This document shows positions 1-9,559 of a DNA stretch of 59,070 bases, piece by piece (position 1 is the stretch's first letter; each line of letters opens with the position of its first letter). The stretch is from positions 1 through 59,070 of the forward strand of contig CANJCM010000020.1 of NCBI GenBank assembly GCA_947472765.1. The letters are read 5' to 3'. Under the pieces are notes generated by a model. That model searched no databases, was not told the origin of the DNA, and worked only from the letters and a program-made list of their open reading frames with translations. A program made the translations under genes and the position numbers. This DNA is from Opitutia bacterium (GTDB lineage: Bacteria; Verrucomicrobiota; Verrucomicrobiia; Opitutales; Opitutaceae).

Positions 1-446
1 AACAACCACAGATGGACACAAATGGACACGGATTCAGAGGCGCCGATCCAACACCGGGCGGCTAGAAATCAGGCACACCGTTTGGTGGGCGATGGCCGGG
101 GTCTTCCCCATCTGTGTGCATCTGTGTCCATCTGTGGTTCAACTGCATGGTTCCGGCTCCAGAGGGGATCGCGTCGGAGGTTGGCGGATAGGGATTGTCG
201 TTGGGAACTCACGTAAAGACGCGAAAACCCCAAGCCGACCACTCCGTGCCTTCCGTGCACTCGCTGGTCAAAAAAACCGGAGTTTAAACCACCGGGCACC
301 TCTGCGCCCTCCCTTCCCCTCTGCGACCTCTGCTTTCCCGACCCCGTCGCCGCCAACCGAAACCACCCGCCCACGCAAACGCCACTCGCTCACGCTCGCC
401 GCCACGAACTGAAATTCTGACGCACGCGCCGCCAGCGGTGCCGGGC
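1..446. repeat. Intergenic spacer with 10-bp-unit inverted mini-arrays
   Basis: I see no convincing gene here. Positions 5-34 hold three tandem units of the form CACAGATgga, CACAAATgga, CACGGATtc after an ACC start. The reverse complement of the same pattern lies at 109-138, so the two arms form an inverted pair about 75 bp apart. The same family recurs at 27341-27374 and 29692-29720. The rest (about 210-400) contains degenerate 9-bp-type units (ctccgtgccttccgtgcac and similar) like those in other spacers. The short ORFs that cross this stretch are translations of repeats. Confidence 0.7.
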
Positions 447-1340
447 TTAGTTCGACTTCCGGGCGACGCCGGACACCGGCACTCCGGGCGTCTGACCCAA
501 CCCCGCCCGCGACTGGCGGCGTCCGGCCAGCAGTCCGTGCTTCGGCGCGAAGATCAGGGCGACCAGGAAGACCAGCGCCTGCAGCAGCACGATGCAGGCT
601 CCCGTGGATCCGTTGATGAAAAAGCTGAGGTAGACGCCGAAGAAGCTGCTGCCGACCGCCGTTGCCACCGCGATGACCATCATGCGATTGAACCGGTCCG
701 TGAGCAGATAGCCCACGCAGCCGGGCGTCACGAGCATCGCGATGACGAGGATGATCCCGACGGCCTTGAGCGACACGACGATCGTGACGGCCAGGAGCGA
801 CAGCAGGAGGTAGTAAAGCACCGTCGTGCGCAGTCCGATGGTCCGCGCGTGACCGGGATCGAAACAGTAGAGCAGCAGGTCCCGACGCAGGGCGAGGATC
901 GCCACGAAGGTCCCGCCGCCCACGATCAGCGTGTCGCGCAGATCCCCGGGCACGAGTCCGAGAATATTGCCGAAGAGGATGTGATCGAGGTGCAGGTCAC
1001 TCTTGATCTTCGTGAAGAGCACGAGGCCAAAGGCAAACAGACCCGTGAAGACCACGCCCATCACGGTGTCCTCTTTGACCCGGCTGTTCGCCTTGATGAA
1101 GCCGGTCAGAATCGCGCAGAGCAGGCCCGAGACGAAAGCGCCCGCCGCCAGCGGCAGGCCGATCGCGTAGGCGATGACGATGCCGGGCAGGACCGCGTGG
1201 GAAATCGCATCGCCCATCAGCGACCAGCCCTTGAGCACGAGATAACACGAGAGCACCGCGCACACCGCGCCGACCGCAACGCCCACCACCATGGCGTCGA
1301 CCATGAAACCGTAGCGGAAGGGTTCGAGCAGCGCGTTCAT
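447..1340 (-). CDS. sitD: Mn/Fe ABC transporter, permease subunit 2 (SitD/TroD-like)
   Basis: Integral membrane permease of the ABC-3 family (ZnuB/TroC/SitC/SitD), 297 aa. It would form the inner-membrane channel together with the product of the next gene. The N-terminal half carries the family signature [19 protein letters not shown] (about residues 37-55), and there are about eight hydrophobic segments. It is clearly paralogous to the upstream permease, which has [19 protein letters not shown] at the same place. It is the last gene of a four-gene minus-strand operon and overlaps the preceding permease by 4 bp (ATGA), suggesting translational coupling. The sit/tro assignment rests on gene order A-B-C-D and the divergent DtxR-type regulator. 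The metal itself is inferred. Confidence 0.9.
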   Translation of the reverse strand: MNALLEPFRYGFMVDAMVVGVAVGAVCAVLSCYLVLKGWSLMGDAISHAVLPGIVIAYAIGLPLAAGAFVSGLLCAILTGFIKANSRVKEDTVMGVVFTGLFAFGLVLFTKIKSDLHLDHILFGNILGLVPGDLRDTLIVGGGTFVAILALRRDLLLYCFDPGHARTIGLRTTVLYYLLLSLLAVTIVVSLKAVGIILVIAMLVTPGCVGYLLTDRFNRMMVIAVATAVGSSFFGVYLSFFINGSTGACIVLLQALVFLVALIFAPKHGLLAGRRQSRAGLGQTPGVPVSGVARKSN

Positions 1341-2203
1341 ACCGGGGCCGCCGCGAGCGCGGCGGCCTGGCGGCGGGCTCGCGCCGCCCGCAATCCGTGT
1401 TTGGGCGCCCAGACCAATGCCGCCACGAAGAGCAGGCTCTGCAGCGTGACGATGCAGCCCCCCGTTGAACCATCAAAGAAGTAGCTCGCATACGCTCCCA
1501 CGAGCGAAGTCACCACGCCCAGCGTCACCGCAATGGCGATCATCCGGCTGAAGCGATCCGTCAGCAGGTAGGCGGTCGCCCCCGGCGTCACCAGCATCGC
1601 GACGACGAGACAGGCGCCGACCGTCTGCAGCGCGGCGACCGCCGTCGCGGAGAGCAGCGTGAGCAGCACGAAATGCAGGACCGTGGTGTTGAGGCCGAGC
1701 GCCCTCGCCTGCGTGGGGTCGAAGCAGAAGAGCAGGAAGTCACGCCACTTCAGGCCGAGCACCAGCACCGTCACGGCCGAGATGATCAGCACCTGCGCGA
1801 TGTCCGAGTTGGAGATCCCGAGGATGTTGCCGAAAATGATCGAGCGCAGGTCAACCTGGCTCGGGAAGAGCGAGATCAGCAGCAAGCCCAAGGCGAAGAA
1901 GGCGGTGAACACGACGCCGATGACGGCGTCCTCCCGCAGGCGGGTCTTGGTCTTCACAAAGCCCATGCCCACCGCGGCCAGCAGTCCCGTGATGAACGCG
2001 CCCGCCGCAAACGGCCAGCCGGCGTAGTAAGCCACCGCGACGCCGGGCACGACCGAATGGGAAAGCGCATCGCCCATGAGCGACCAGCCCTTGAGCGTGA
2101 TGAAGCACGAGAGGAAAGCGCACACGCCTCCGATCACGGCGCTCACCAGGATCGCCTTGAGCATGTACTCGTACTGCAGCGGCGCGAGCAGGGTCTGGAT
2201 CAC
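1337..2203 (-). CDS. sitC: Mn/Fe ABC transporter, permease subunit 1 (SitC/TroC-like)
   Basis: Second ABC-3 family permease of the operon, 288 aa, with the same [14 protein letters not shown] signature near residue 37 and a similar hydrophobic profile. Two paralogous permeases in tandem are typical of SitABCD and TroABCD transporters, whereas ZnuABC systems usually have one. The start is an ATG overlapping the end of the ATPase gene by 4 bp, and the stop overlaps the start of the next permease by 4 bp. The two permeases are expected to form a heterodimer in the inner membrane and to receive metal from the binding protein encoded at 3107-4009. Confidence 0.9.
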   Translation of the reverse strand: MIQTLLAPLQYEYMLKAILVSAVIGGVCAFLSCFITLKGWSLMGDALSHSVVPGVAVAYYAGWPFAAGAFITGLLAAVGMGFVKTKTRLREDAVIGVVFTAFFALGLLLISLFPSQVDLRSIIFGNILGISNSDIAQVLIISAVTVLVLGLKWRDFLLFCFDPTQARALGLNTTVLHFVLLTLLSATAVAALQTVGACLVVAMLVTPGATAYLLTDRFSRMIAIAVTLGVVTSLVGAYASYFFDGSTGGCIVTLQSLLFVAALVWAPKHGLRAARARRQAAALAAAPV

Positions 2204-3114
2204 AGGTCCTCCTCGTCCTCGGAACGCTTGCGCACGACGTCCTCGCGTCCGGCGCGCTCCCGGTACTCGACGTGTCCGCCCTTGCCGAACACGAGCGGGC
2301 GCTCGTCGTCGGTGAGCAGCGTGACCTCGCGGCCGTCGTGTTTCTGCACCGTCGACTCGTCGAAGCGGAAATGACGCAGCACGCCGCCGAACGTGCGGAG
2401 CAGATTCTCCTGCGTGAACACCTCGGCCGTCGGCCCAGCCGCGAGCACCGTGCGGTTGATCAGCACCACATTGTCACAGAATTCCGGCACCGAACCGAGA
2501 TTGTGCGTCGACACGATCATGATGTGCCCCGCCGACCGCAGTTCACGCAGGAGCGCGATGATCGCCGTCTCGGTGTTCACGTCGACGCCGGTGAAGGGTT
2601 CGTCGAGCAGGATGACCCGGCTGCGCTGGGCGAGAGCCCGCGCAAGGAAGACGCGCTTCCGCTGTCCGCCGGACAACTCGCCGATCTGCCGGTCGCGAAA
2701 TTCGAGCATGCCCACGCGGACCAGGCTCTCCTCGGCAATCCGGCGATCCTCGGCGCGCGGAATCCGCAGGAAATTCATGTAGCCATAGCGACCCATCAGA
2801 ACGACGTCCCACACGCTGACCGGAAAGGTCCAGTCCACCTCCTCGGCCTGCGGCACGTAGGCGACGAGGTTGCGCTTCAACGCCACCGGCACGGGCAGGC
2901 CGGCGATCGCCACCGTGCCCGCCGCGGGTTTGAGCAGGCCCATGATCGCCTTGAAGAGAGTCGACTTGCCGCTGCCGTTGACGCCGACGAGCGCGCAGAT
3001 CGAACCGCCCGTGAGGCGGAAGGAGGCATCGCGGAGCGCGACGTTGCCGTTGGCGTAACTGACGGTCACGCCCGCGACGTCGACGCTCATGAGACTCGGC
3101 GACGCGTCATTCAT
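2200..3114 (-). CDS. sitB: Mn/Fe ABC transporter, ATP-binding subunit (SitB/TroB-like)
   Basis: ATPase powering the metal importer. With the ATG at 3114 it is 304 aa; the open frame runs further upstream, but that part overlaps sitA and is low-complexity. Walker A is GVNGSGKST (44-52), the signature is LSGGQ, and Walker B is VILLDEP, followed by an H-loop THN. The start at 3114 gives an 8-bp overlap with sitA, and a second in-frame ATG at 3090 is also possible. The protein is about 40-50 residues longer than usual because of a charged C-terminal tail ([20 protein letters not shown]), whose role is unknown. It is the second gene of the sitABCD-type operon. Confidence 0.92.
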   Translation of the reverse strand: MNDASPSLMSVDVAGVTVSYANGNVALRDASFRLTGGSICALVGVNGSGKSTLFKAIMGLLKPAAGTVAIAGLPVPVALKRNLVAYVPQAEEVDWTFPVSVWDVVLMGRYGYMNFLRIPRAEDRRIAEESLVRVGMLEFRDRQIGELSGGQRKRVFLARALAQRSRVILLDEPFTGVDVNTETAIIALLRELRSAGHIMIVSTHNLGSVPEFCDNVVLINRTVLAAGPTAEVFTQENLLRTFGGVLRHFRFDESTVQKHDGREVTLLTDDERPLVFGKGGHVEYRERAGREDVVRKRSEDEEDL

Positions 3115-4009
3115 GTCCGAGGAGACCGCGCACGATGGTCTTGGCATTAAATTCCATGAGCTGGAGGTACGTGGACGCCGGGCCGCCCGCGGCCGTAAGC
3201 GAGTCGACGTAAAGGATGCCGCCGTATCTGGCACCGGCCTCGCGCGCGACCTGCTTCGCCGGACGATCGCTGACGGTGCTCTCGCTGAATACGACGGGGA
3301 TTTTATGGCGGCGCACGCCATCAATCACCTTCTGGACCTGCTGTGGCGTGCCCTGCTGGTCCGCGTTGACGGCCCAGAGAAACAATTCCTGCAGCCCGAA
3401 GTTGCGGGCGAGATACGGAAAGGCGCCCTCGCTCGTCACGAGCCAGCGACGCTCGGCGGGAATCTTGTCCAACTCGGCCCGGACGTTCGTCTCGAGCGCC
3501 GTGAACTTCTCCGCGTATTTGCGGGCGTTGGCGGCGTAGACCTCGGCGTTCGCCGGATCGACCTTGGTCAAAGCCCGGCGGATATTCTCGACGTAGATCA
3601 CGGCGTTGCGCGGCGACATCCACGCATGAGGGTTCGGCTTGCCCGTGTAAGGACCCTCCGCGATGCCGATCGGCTCGACGCCCTCGGTCAGAATCGCGCT
3701 CGGCACCTGGCGGAGATTGCCGAAGAAGCGATCGAACCAGCGCTCGAGGTTGAGGCCGTTCCAGAGCACGAGGTCGGCCCGCTGCGCCTTGACGATGTCC
3801 TGCGGCGTGGGCTCGTAGCCATGGATCTCCGCGCCCGGCTTGGTGATCGATTCGACGATGGCCGCGTCACCCGCGACATTCTGCGCCATGTTCTGCAGGA
3901 TCGTGAACGTGGTCACGACCCGCTTCTTCGCTGTCGCCGCCGACAGCGGTGCGCCGCCCAACGCGAGGGCCAGCAGGGCCCACAGAGCCCAGGGAAGTGG
4001 ATTTTTCAT
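3107..4009 (-). CDS. sitA: Mn/Fe-binding periplasmic protein (SitA/TroA/YfeA-like)
   Basis: Cluster A-I (ZnuA/TroA fold) solute-binding protein, 300 aa from the ATG at 4009, which gives a clean signal peptide ([16 protein letters not shown]). The open frame extends to 4060, but that part is the promoter/operator region. The metal ligands fit the Mn/Fe class: His63 (EIHGYEPTP), His128 (NPHAWMSP), Glu194 (TSEGAF) and Asp269 (YVDSL). No His-rich loop of the kind found in zinc-specific ZnuA is present. The product should capture metal in the periplasm and deliver it to SitC/SitD. It is the first gene of the operon and starts about 36 bp from a 20-bp palindrome. I am confident of the family and moderately confident of Mn over Fe. 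Confidence 0.92.
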   Translation of the reverse strand: MKNPLPWALWALLALALGGAPLSAATAKKRVVTTFTILQNMAQNVAGDAAIVESITKPGAEIHGYEPTPQDIVKAQRADLVLWNGLNLERWFDRFFGNLRQVPSAILTEGVEPIGIAEGPYTGKPNPHAWMSPRNAVIYVENIRRALTKVDPANAEVYAANARKYAEKFTALETNVRAELDKIPAERRWLVTSEGAFPYLARNFGLQELFLWAVNADQQGTPQQVQKVIDGVRRHKIPVVFSESTVSDRPAKQVAREAGARYGGILYVDSLTAAGGPASTYLQLMEFNAKTIVRGLLGHE

Positions 4010-4044
4010 GGTTTCAAAAGCGCCGGGCGAACCCTCGCACGCGC

Positions 4045-4064
4045 TATTTTGATTAGTCAAAATA
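4045..4064. promoter_or_regulatory. Candidate MntR/DtxR operator palindrome
   Basis: Perfect 8-bp inverted repeat tattttga/tcaaaata with a 4-bp centre (ttag). It lies in the 98-bp gap between the divergent sitA (start 4009) and the DtxR-family regulator gene (start 4108). DtxR/MntR proteins bind palindromes of about 18-22 bp in the promoters of Mn or Fe uptake genes. The position and AT-rich character in a GC-rich genome fit an operator controlling sitABCD and perhaps the regulator itself. Binding is inferred, not shown. Confidence 0.65.
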
Positions 4065-4107
4065 AATCTCTAGTTGCTTCAAAGCTACGACCACGTATCG
4101 CTCGGGC

Positions 4108-4770
4108 ATGGCCAGCAGCACGGTGGAAAACTACCTCAAGCATATCCTGCTTCTCTCCGAGACGGCGGATGGACTGGTCCCGATGGGGGCGCTGGCGACC
4201 TCGCTCGACGTGGTGCCGGGGACGGCTACGACCATGGTCAAGGCCCTGGCCGACGAGGGTCTCGTGGCCCACCGGCCCCGCCAGGGGGTGCGCCTGACGC
4301 CGGAGGGCCGGCAGGTCGCGCTCACCGTGCTGCGCAAACACCGGCTCGTGGAGACCTTCCTCGTCAACGTGCTCAAGATGGATTGGGCGGAAGTGCACGC
4401 CGAGGCCGAGCAGCTCGAGCATGCGATCTCCGACGCCGTGCTCAACCGGCTCGACGCGCTGCTGGGCCATCCCACGACCGATCCCCACGGCGATCCGATT
4501 CCCAGCCGGCTCGGCAAGATGGACTCGCAGGTCTATGCCACGCTGGCCACGTGCGTCCTCGATCGACCGCTCCGGATTGTCCGGGTGACCGATCAGTCCG
4601 AGGAGTTTCTGCAGTTTGCCGAACAGAACGGCCTGCGTCCCGGCGCGCGCCTGCGCGTCGTCGATCGCAACCTCGCCGCCGGCCTGGTGAACCTGCGTCC
4701 GCCGACCGGCGATCCGATCCCGCTCAGCCTCGCGGCGGCAGGCCGGATCCTCGTGGCGCCGGGAAAGTAG
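4108..4770 (+). CDS. mntR: DtxR/MntR-family metal-dependent transcriptional regulator
   Basis: 220-aa metal-responsive repressor. The N-terminal winged helix spans about residues 1-65 (ENYLKHIL, then TTMVKALADEGLVAH). The dimerisation and metal-binding region spans about 75-130, with the typical RKHRLVETFL, W(A)EVHAEAEQLEHAIS and HPTTDPHGDPIP motifs, and a C-terminal FeoA/SH3-like domain covers about 145-220. The ATG at 4108 starts directly at the first helix. The gene is divergent from the sitABCD-type uptake operon and shares its intergenic region and palindrome. It is therefore the probable Mn(II)- or Fe(II)-dependent repressor of uptake. MntR fits better than IdeR because of the sit neighbourhood. 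Confidence 0.9.
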   Translation: MASSTVENYLKHILLLSETADGLVPMGALATSLDVVPGTATTMVKALADEGLVAHRPRQGVRLTPEGRQVALTVLRKHRLVETFLVNVLKMDWAEVHAEAEQLEHAISDAVLNRLDALLGHPTTDPHGDPIPSRLGKMDSQVYATLATCVLDRPLRIVRVTDQSEEFLQFAEQNGLRPGARLRVVDRNLAAGLVNLRPPTGDPIPLSLAAAGRILVAPGK

Positions 4771-5097
4771 CGGCGGGCGGGGCGCGAGCCGCACCGTCCC
4801 GCTGGAGGGCCGGTGCCCCCACCGGCCAGGACAGGACGCAACTCTTTCCCCGGCGGGTGAGGGCACCCGCCCTCCATTTCAGCCAGGCCCTCGTAATCGT
4901 TATCGGTATCGCAATCGTTCTCGTCGGTCGGACCGAGAGAACGGCACTACGACCGAAGCATTCGGAGCGCGCCGCGCACCCGCTGGAGGGCCGGTGCCCC
5001 CACCGGCCATGACAAGACGCACCTCCTTCCCCGGCGGGTGTGGGCACCCGCCCTCCATCGAATGCGACGTTTCCTAGCAAGCACAGAGCCACCGTCC
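4771..5097. repeat. Two near-identical inverted REP pairs (GGAG family)
   Basis: No gene. There are four REP-like hairpins: 4804-4827 (+), 4852-4875 (-), 4985-5008 (+) and 5033-5056 (-). Each starts with GGAG and has an 8-bp stem with a 4-nt loop. The + copies have stem GGCCGGTG/CACCGGCC and the - copies have GGCGGGTG/CACCCGCC, a compensatory change. The two pairs, including their inner spacers, are near-duplicates of each other about 180 bp apart. Between them (about 4880-4930) is a short degenerate stretch of 6-bp units (tcgtaatcgttatcggtatcgc). The same family occurs at 14137-14160, 14216-14239 and 29397-29420. Confidence 0.85.
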
Positions 5098-5394
5098 TCA
5101 GCCGATGCGGCCGAAGTTGGTCACCGGTTGCTGCCAGTAGATGATGTCACTCCCGACGCCGTCAGCGAGGCCCTTGACCACGTCGCTGACGAGCGCCTCA
5201 TCCAGGACGATCTCGTACCGGAGCCGCGTTCTCCGGCCGGTCACCTGCTCCGCCACGGACAAATCGGAATGTTCGCCATGGCCCTGGACGCGGAACGACG
5301 TGAACCCGCCGATGCCCTCCAGCGAGAGCAGGTAGTCGACAAGATCCTCCTCGATCTCGATGGGAATGTTCAGAACCAGCATCGTTGCGTTCAT
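5098..5394 (-). CDS. DUF3240 family protein of the RND efflux operon
   Basis: 98-aa protein resembling the DUF3240 family, small ferredoxin-fold-like proteins commonly encoded next to CzcA/CusA pumps. It has no signal peptide or membrane segment, so it is probably cytoplasmic. The N-terminus (NATMLVLNIPIEIEEDLVDYLL) and the alternating strand/helix pattern fit a small alpha/beta regulatory fold, in the manner of PII or DUF190 proteins. It is the last gene of the efflux operon and its ATG overlaps the end of the pump gene by 4 bp. A regulatory or metal-sensing role is inferred from context only. Confidence 0.75.
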   Translation of the reverse strand: MNATMLVLNIPIEIEEDLVDYLLSLEGIGGFTSFRVQGHGEHSDLSVAEQVTGRRTRLRYEIVLDEALVSDVVKGLADGVGSDIIYWQQPVTNFGRIG

Positions 5395-8300
5395 GAGAGG
5401 CCTCCTTGGTCCACGGACCGGGGTCCGAGGAATCGTTCATAGATCACCGGCAGGAGAAACAGCGTCAGCAGCGTCGAACTGACGAGACCACCGATGACCA
5501 CGATCGCGAGGGGACGCTGAATTTCCGATCCGGGCCCCGTGGCCAGCAAGAGCGGCACGAGGCCGAAGGCACAGATGCTCGCCGTCATCATCACGGGCCG
5601 CAGCCGGCGGACCGCTCCCTCCCGGACGACCCGCGCGATCGCGAGTCCCTTGGCCTGGAGATAATTAAAGTGCGACATCATCACGACGCCGTTCAGCACG
5701 GCGATGCCGAGGAGCGCGATGAAGCCCACCGAGGCGGGCACGGAGAGAAATTCCCCCGTCACCCAGAGGGCGAGCAGTCCGCCGGTCAGCGCGAACGGAA
5801 TGTTCGAGAGGATGACCAGCGTCTGCTTCACCGAGCCGAAGGTCAGGAAGAGCAGAATCGCGATCAACGCCAGCGCCACCGGCACGACGAGTGCCAGGCG
5901 CGCCGCCGCCCGCTGCTGGTTCTCGAACTGACCGCCCCACTCCAGCGAGTAGCCGGCGGGCAGCTTCACGTCGCGCGCGATGGCTTCGCGGGCACTGGCG
6001 ACAAAGCCCACGAGATCCCGGCCCTCGACGTTCGTGCGCACCACCGCAAAGCGCTGGCCGCCCTCCCGCGAGATGGCCACCGGTCCCTCCACGCGCCGGA
6101 TGGCGGCCAGGGAGGCCAGCGGCACGGCCCCGCCACCGGGCAGTTCGATGAAGCTGTTGCTCAGTTTCTCGAGTCCGTCGCCGGTCAGCGCGTGGAACCG
6201 CAGCACGAGTGGCACGCGGGCGCTTTGTTCCACCACGGTGCCGACCTGGAGTCCCTCGATCTCCGACCGCAGACGCGCCTGCAGTTCATCGCTGTTGATC
6301 CCGGCGCGGCCGGCGGCGATGCGGTCCACGGTCACCTGCAGGTACTGCGCGCCCTCGTTGATGCTCGCGATGGTGTCGGTGCTGCCCGTGACCTTCTCGA
6401 TGGCGGCCGCCATCTGCTGGCTGAGCGAGTTGAGCGTGCTCAGCTCGGGCCCGAAGACCTTGACGGCCACGTCGCCCCGCGAACCCGTGAGCATCTCGGA
6501 CACACGCATGTCGATCGGCTGCGTGAAGCCATAGTTGATGCCATGGAAGCGATCCATCACCTGGCGCAGCGCATCCTCGAGATCCGCCTTTTGCCCCCGC
6601 CATTCGGACGAGGGCTTCAACTGCAGGAACATGTCGGTTTCATTCAGGCCCATCGGATCGAGGCCCAGTTCGTCCGAACCGGAGCGCGACACGATGCGCA
6701 AGATCTCCGGCACCTCGGCCTTCAGCGCCCGCTCGATCTGCGAAATTATCCGCGACGACGTCTCGAGGTTCACCGACGGAATCGACTCCACCTGGATCAG
6801 GATGTCGCCTTCGTCCATCGCCGGCATGAAGGTCTTGCCGATCCGCGGGAAGACCACCACCGACACGACGAGGAGCAACGCGGCGAAGGCGGCCAGCAGC
6901 GCGGGTTTCCGCAGCGTGTAATCGAGAACCGGGCGGTACATCGCGGTCAGTTTTCGGCTCAACCAGGGCTCGGTGTGCGCGCCCGTGCGGACGAGGAATG
7001 ACGCGACCACCGGGATCAAGGTGAACGAGAGGACCAGCGCCCCGAGCAGTGCGAAGACGATGGTCAGTGTCACCGGGCCGAACAATTTGCCCTCGAGACC
7101 CTGCAGCGTGAGGAGCGGCAGGAATACGATGACGATGATCGCGATCCCGGACGTCACTGGCACCGCCACATCCTTCACCGCGCGAAAGATGATGTGGAGC
7201 GGCGGCAGCCGACGGCCGCCCGCCGGTTGATGGCCCAGCGACGCCTCGATATTTTCCACGATGACGATCGCGGAATCCACGAGGATGCCGATGGCGATGG
7301 CGAGGCCGCCGAGGCTCATCAGGTTCGCCGACATCCCCATGTGCCGCATGAGGAGGAAGGTCACGAGCGCGGACATCGGGAGGACGAGCGCAACCGTGAA
7401 CGCCGCCCGCACATTGCCGAGAAAGAGGCCGAGCAGGACGACCACGAGGATGGTGGCCTCGAGCAGGGCCTTGCTGACGGTCCGGACGGCACTCTCGATC
7501 AGCACCCGCCGATCGTAGAAGACATTCGTCGTGGTGCCCTCGGGGAGCGTGGCTTTGAGCTGCTCCAGCTTGGCCCGGACGCCGACGACGATATCCCGCG
7601 CGTTCGCGCCCCGCAGTCCGATCACGAGCCCCTCCACCGTTTCGCCGGTACCATTCGAGGTGACGGCGCCGTAGCGCTCCAGGGTACCCGCGCTCACGGT
7701 CGCCAATTCGGAAAGCGGGATTTTTTTGCCATCGTGGCTGGGAACCAGAATGTGCCGGAGGTCGTCGATGTTGGTCACCGCTCCCGCCACGCGGACGAGG
7801 ATGGCTTCCTCACCCTGATCGACCCGCCCGGCCCCGTCGTTGCGATTGTTGGCCTCGAGAGCGGCGGCAATGGCGGCGGTGCTGACGCCCAGCCGGGCCA
7901 TCGCCTCGCGCCGCGGCGCGACCTCGTAGGTGCGGACGAAGCCACCGAGGGCGTTCACGTCCGCGACGCCCGGCACGGTGCGCAGCGCCGGCCGGATGGT
8001 CCAATCGAGCAGGAAGCGTTTTTCCGCAAGGCTCATGCGATCGTTGTCGATCGTGAACATGAACATCTCGCTCAGCGGCGTGCTGATGGGAGACAGGCCG
8101 CCACTGATGCCGGCGGGCAGGTTGCTCCAGACGCCATTGAGCCGCTCGGTCACCTGCTGGCGGGCCCAGTAGATGTCGGTGCCTTCCTCGAAATCCAAGG
8201 TGATCGACGTCAGCGCGTATTTGGAGATCGAGCGCAGGATCGTCTGGCGCGGGATGCCGAGCAGTTCCACCTCGATGGGCTGGGTGATCAAGTTCTCGAC

Positions 8301-8480
8301 CTCCTCGGGGGTCATCCCGGGGGCCTTGATGATGATCTTCACCTGCGTCGGGGAAATTTCCGGGTAGGCGTCGATCGGCAGCTCCCGCATCGCCTGCGTG
8401 CCGAAGCCGAGCAGGAGGAGCGAGAGCAGGCAGATGAGCAGGCGCTGGCTCAGCGCAAACTGGATGAGGGGAGTGATCAT
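5391..8480 (-). CDS. CusA/CzcA-family heavy-metal efflux RND pump
   Basis: Proton-driven inner-membrane RND pump, 1029 aa, the usual length of the HME family. It exports metal ions through the adaptor and outer-membrane channel encoded upstream. The first transmembrane segment is near the N-terminus and is followed by the conserved RELPIDAYPEISPTQV region. TM4 reads AIGILVDSAIVIVEN, which keeps the Asp and Glu-Asn of the family but has Ala where CzcA has the Asp of DFG, so it resembles the CusA/HME4-5 type there. By my alignment, only one of the three CusA substrate methionines is kept (SEML region). The metal therefore cannot be named. It overlaps both neighbours by 4 bp. Confidence 0.93.
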   Translation of the reverse strand: MITPLIQFALSQRLLICLLSLLLLGFGTQAMRELPIDAYPEISPTQVKIIIKAPGMTPEEVENLITQPIEVELLGIPRQTILRSISKYALTSITLDFEEGTDIYWARQQVTERLNGVWSNLPAGISGGLSPISTPLSEMFMFTIDNDRMSLAEKRFLLDWTIRPALRTVPGVADVNALGGFVRTYEVAPRREAMARLGVSTAAIAAALEANNRNDGAGRVDQGEEAILVRVAGAVTNIDDLRHILVPSHDGKKIPLSELATVSAGTLERYGAVTSNGTGETVEGLVIGLRGANARDIVVGVRAKLEQLKATLPEGTTTNVFYDRRVLIESAVRTVSKALLEATILVVVLLGLFLGNVRAAFTVALVLPMSALVTFLLMRHMGMSANLMSLGGLAIAIGILVDSAIVIVENIEASLGHQPAGGRRLPPLHIIFRAVKDVAVPVTSGIAIIVIVFLPLLTLQGLEGKLFGPVTLTIVFALLGALVLSFTLIPVVASFLVRTGAHTEPWLSRKLTAMYRPVLDYTLRKPALLAAFAALLLVVSVVVFPRIGKTFMPAMDEGDILIQVESIPSVNLETSSRIISQIERALKAEVPEILRIVSRSGSDELGLDPMGLNETDMFLQLKPSSEWRGQKADLEDALRQVMDRFHGINYGFTQPIDMRVSEMLTGSRGDVAVKVFGPELSTLNSLSQQMAAAIEKVTGSTDTIASINEGAQYLQVTVDRIAAGRAGINSDELQARLRSEIEGLQVGTVVEQSARVPLVLRFHALTGDGLEKLSNSFIELPGGGAVPLASLAAIRRVEGPVAISREGGQRFAVVRTNVEGRDLVGFVASAREAIARDVKLPAGYSLEWGGQFENQQRAAARLALVVPVALALIAILLFLTFGSVKQTLVILSNIPFALTGGLLALWVTGEFLSVPASVGFIALLGIAVLNGVVMMSHFNYLQAKGLAIARVVREGAVRRLRPVMMTASICAFGLVPLLLATGPGSEIQRPLAIVVIGGLVSSTLLTLFLLPVIYERFLGPRSVDQGGLS

Positions 8481-9559
8481 TCGTTGCGGCCGAGACCGGC
8501 TTTGATGCCCTTGAGAATGGCGGCGCCGCGGACGGCGACCTGCTCACCCGGTGCGAGTCCCGTCCGCGCCAGATAATCGGCGCCGATGGGAACGAGCGGC
8601 AGAGTGCGGGCCAAGACCCCGCTCGGTGTGCGGACGAAGACAATCGTCTCGTCGCCGCTGTGCACGACGGCCGATCCGGCGACCAGCATGCCTTCGTCCG
8701 GCGCGGGAAGCTCCACCGCGAGGATTTCTCCCGGGAGATGGCTGCCCCCCGCGTTGAACTCCGCCTGCAAGCCGATCGTCTGGCTGTCGCCATCGATGCT
8801 CGCATCGATCTGACGCAAGGTGAGCTTTTCGCCGCCGCTGGCGGTCGTGAGTGTCTGGCCCACCAAAAGTCCCGCCGCCGCCCGCGCCGGCACCTGCATC
8901 GCGACCCAACCCGCGCCCGCCGGGCGCAGCATGGCGACGGCGGCATTGGCCTCGACGAAATCACCCGTGACCCGCAGCCGGCGCGTCAGCGACCCATCCG
9001 CCGCCGCCGCCACTTCGTAGATTCCGAGACTCTCGCCGCGGGTCCGCATCGCCTCGAGCCGCTCCGGCGGAAAGCCGGCCCGCCGCAGCAGTTCCGCGGC
9101 GGCCTGCTCGGCAAAGACGGCCTGCTCCCGCGCGAGCCGCGCCTGATTCATCCGCTGGGCGGAGATGATCCCCTCCGCCAGCAGCCGCTGGCTCTTGTCG
9201 AATTCGAACTGCGCCGTCTCGCGGGCCGACCGCGCCGCCATCCAGTCCTGCTGGGCCCGCAGGACCTCGGGACTGCGGAGCCGCACGACGGGCTCGCCAG
9301 CGCGGACATTCGCGCCCGGCGCGCGGAGCCAGGATTCGATTACGCCCGCGAACGGCGCCGTAACCTGCCCGACCGTCTCCGGCGAAGTGATCACCGTGGC
9401 GGGGAATCGCGCGCCAATGCCGCCGGCGGCGGACCGGACCGGGGCAAATTCGAGGCCGAGCCGCGTGAGGTCGGCCGGCGTGAGCGGGATCGCATCCTCG
9501 GCCCGGACGGGCCCGGCGATCGCGGTGCAGAGCAGAAGGAAGGCGTGGGGCAGCTTCAT
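8477..9559 (-). CDS. Efflux RND periplasmic adaptor (CusB/CzcB-like)
   Basis: Membrane-fusion protein, 360 aa, linking the inner-membrane pump to the outer-membrane channel. It has an N-terminal signal peptide (HAFLLLCTAIAGPVRA), a biotinyl-lipoyl/barrel-sandwich half (VTAPFAGVIESWLRAPGANVRAG region, about 85-110), a helical hairpin with coiled-coil character (about 110-165), and C-terminal beta-barrel and membrane-proximal domains. It lacks the extra N-terminal metal-binding domain and His-rich or Met-rich extensions of some CzcB/CusB proteins. The start and stop overlap the flanking efflux genes by 4 bp, which supports a fixed stoichiometry through coupled translation. Confidence 0.9.
   Translation of the reverse strand: MKLPHAFLLLCTAIAGPVRAEDAIPLTPADLTRLGLEFAPVRSAAGGIGARFPATVITSPETVGQVTAPFAGVIESWLRAPGANVRAGEPVVRLRSPEVLRAQQDWMAARSARETAQFEFDKSQRLLAEGIISAQRMNQARLAREQAVFAEQAAAELLRRAGFPPERLEAMRTRGESLGIYEVAAAADGSLTRRLRVTGDFVEANAAVAMLRPAGAGWVAMQVPARAAAGLLVGQTLTTASGGEKLTLRQIDASIDGDSQTIGLQAEFNAGGSHLPGEILAVELPAPDEGMLVAGSAVVHSGDETIVFVRTPSGVLARTLPLVPIGADYLARTGLAPGEQVAVRGAAILKGIKAGLGRNE

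Noticed and set aside
447-4009. Zinc uptake (znuABC) assignment
   Set aside because: Two permeases in tandem, no His-rich loop in the binding protein, His-His-Glu-Asp ligands and a divergent MntR/DtxR regulator fit Mn/Fe uptake better than a Zur-controlled Znu system.
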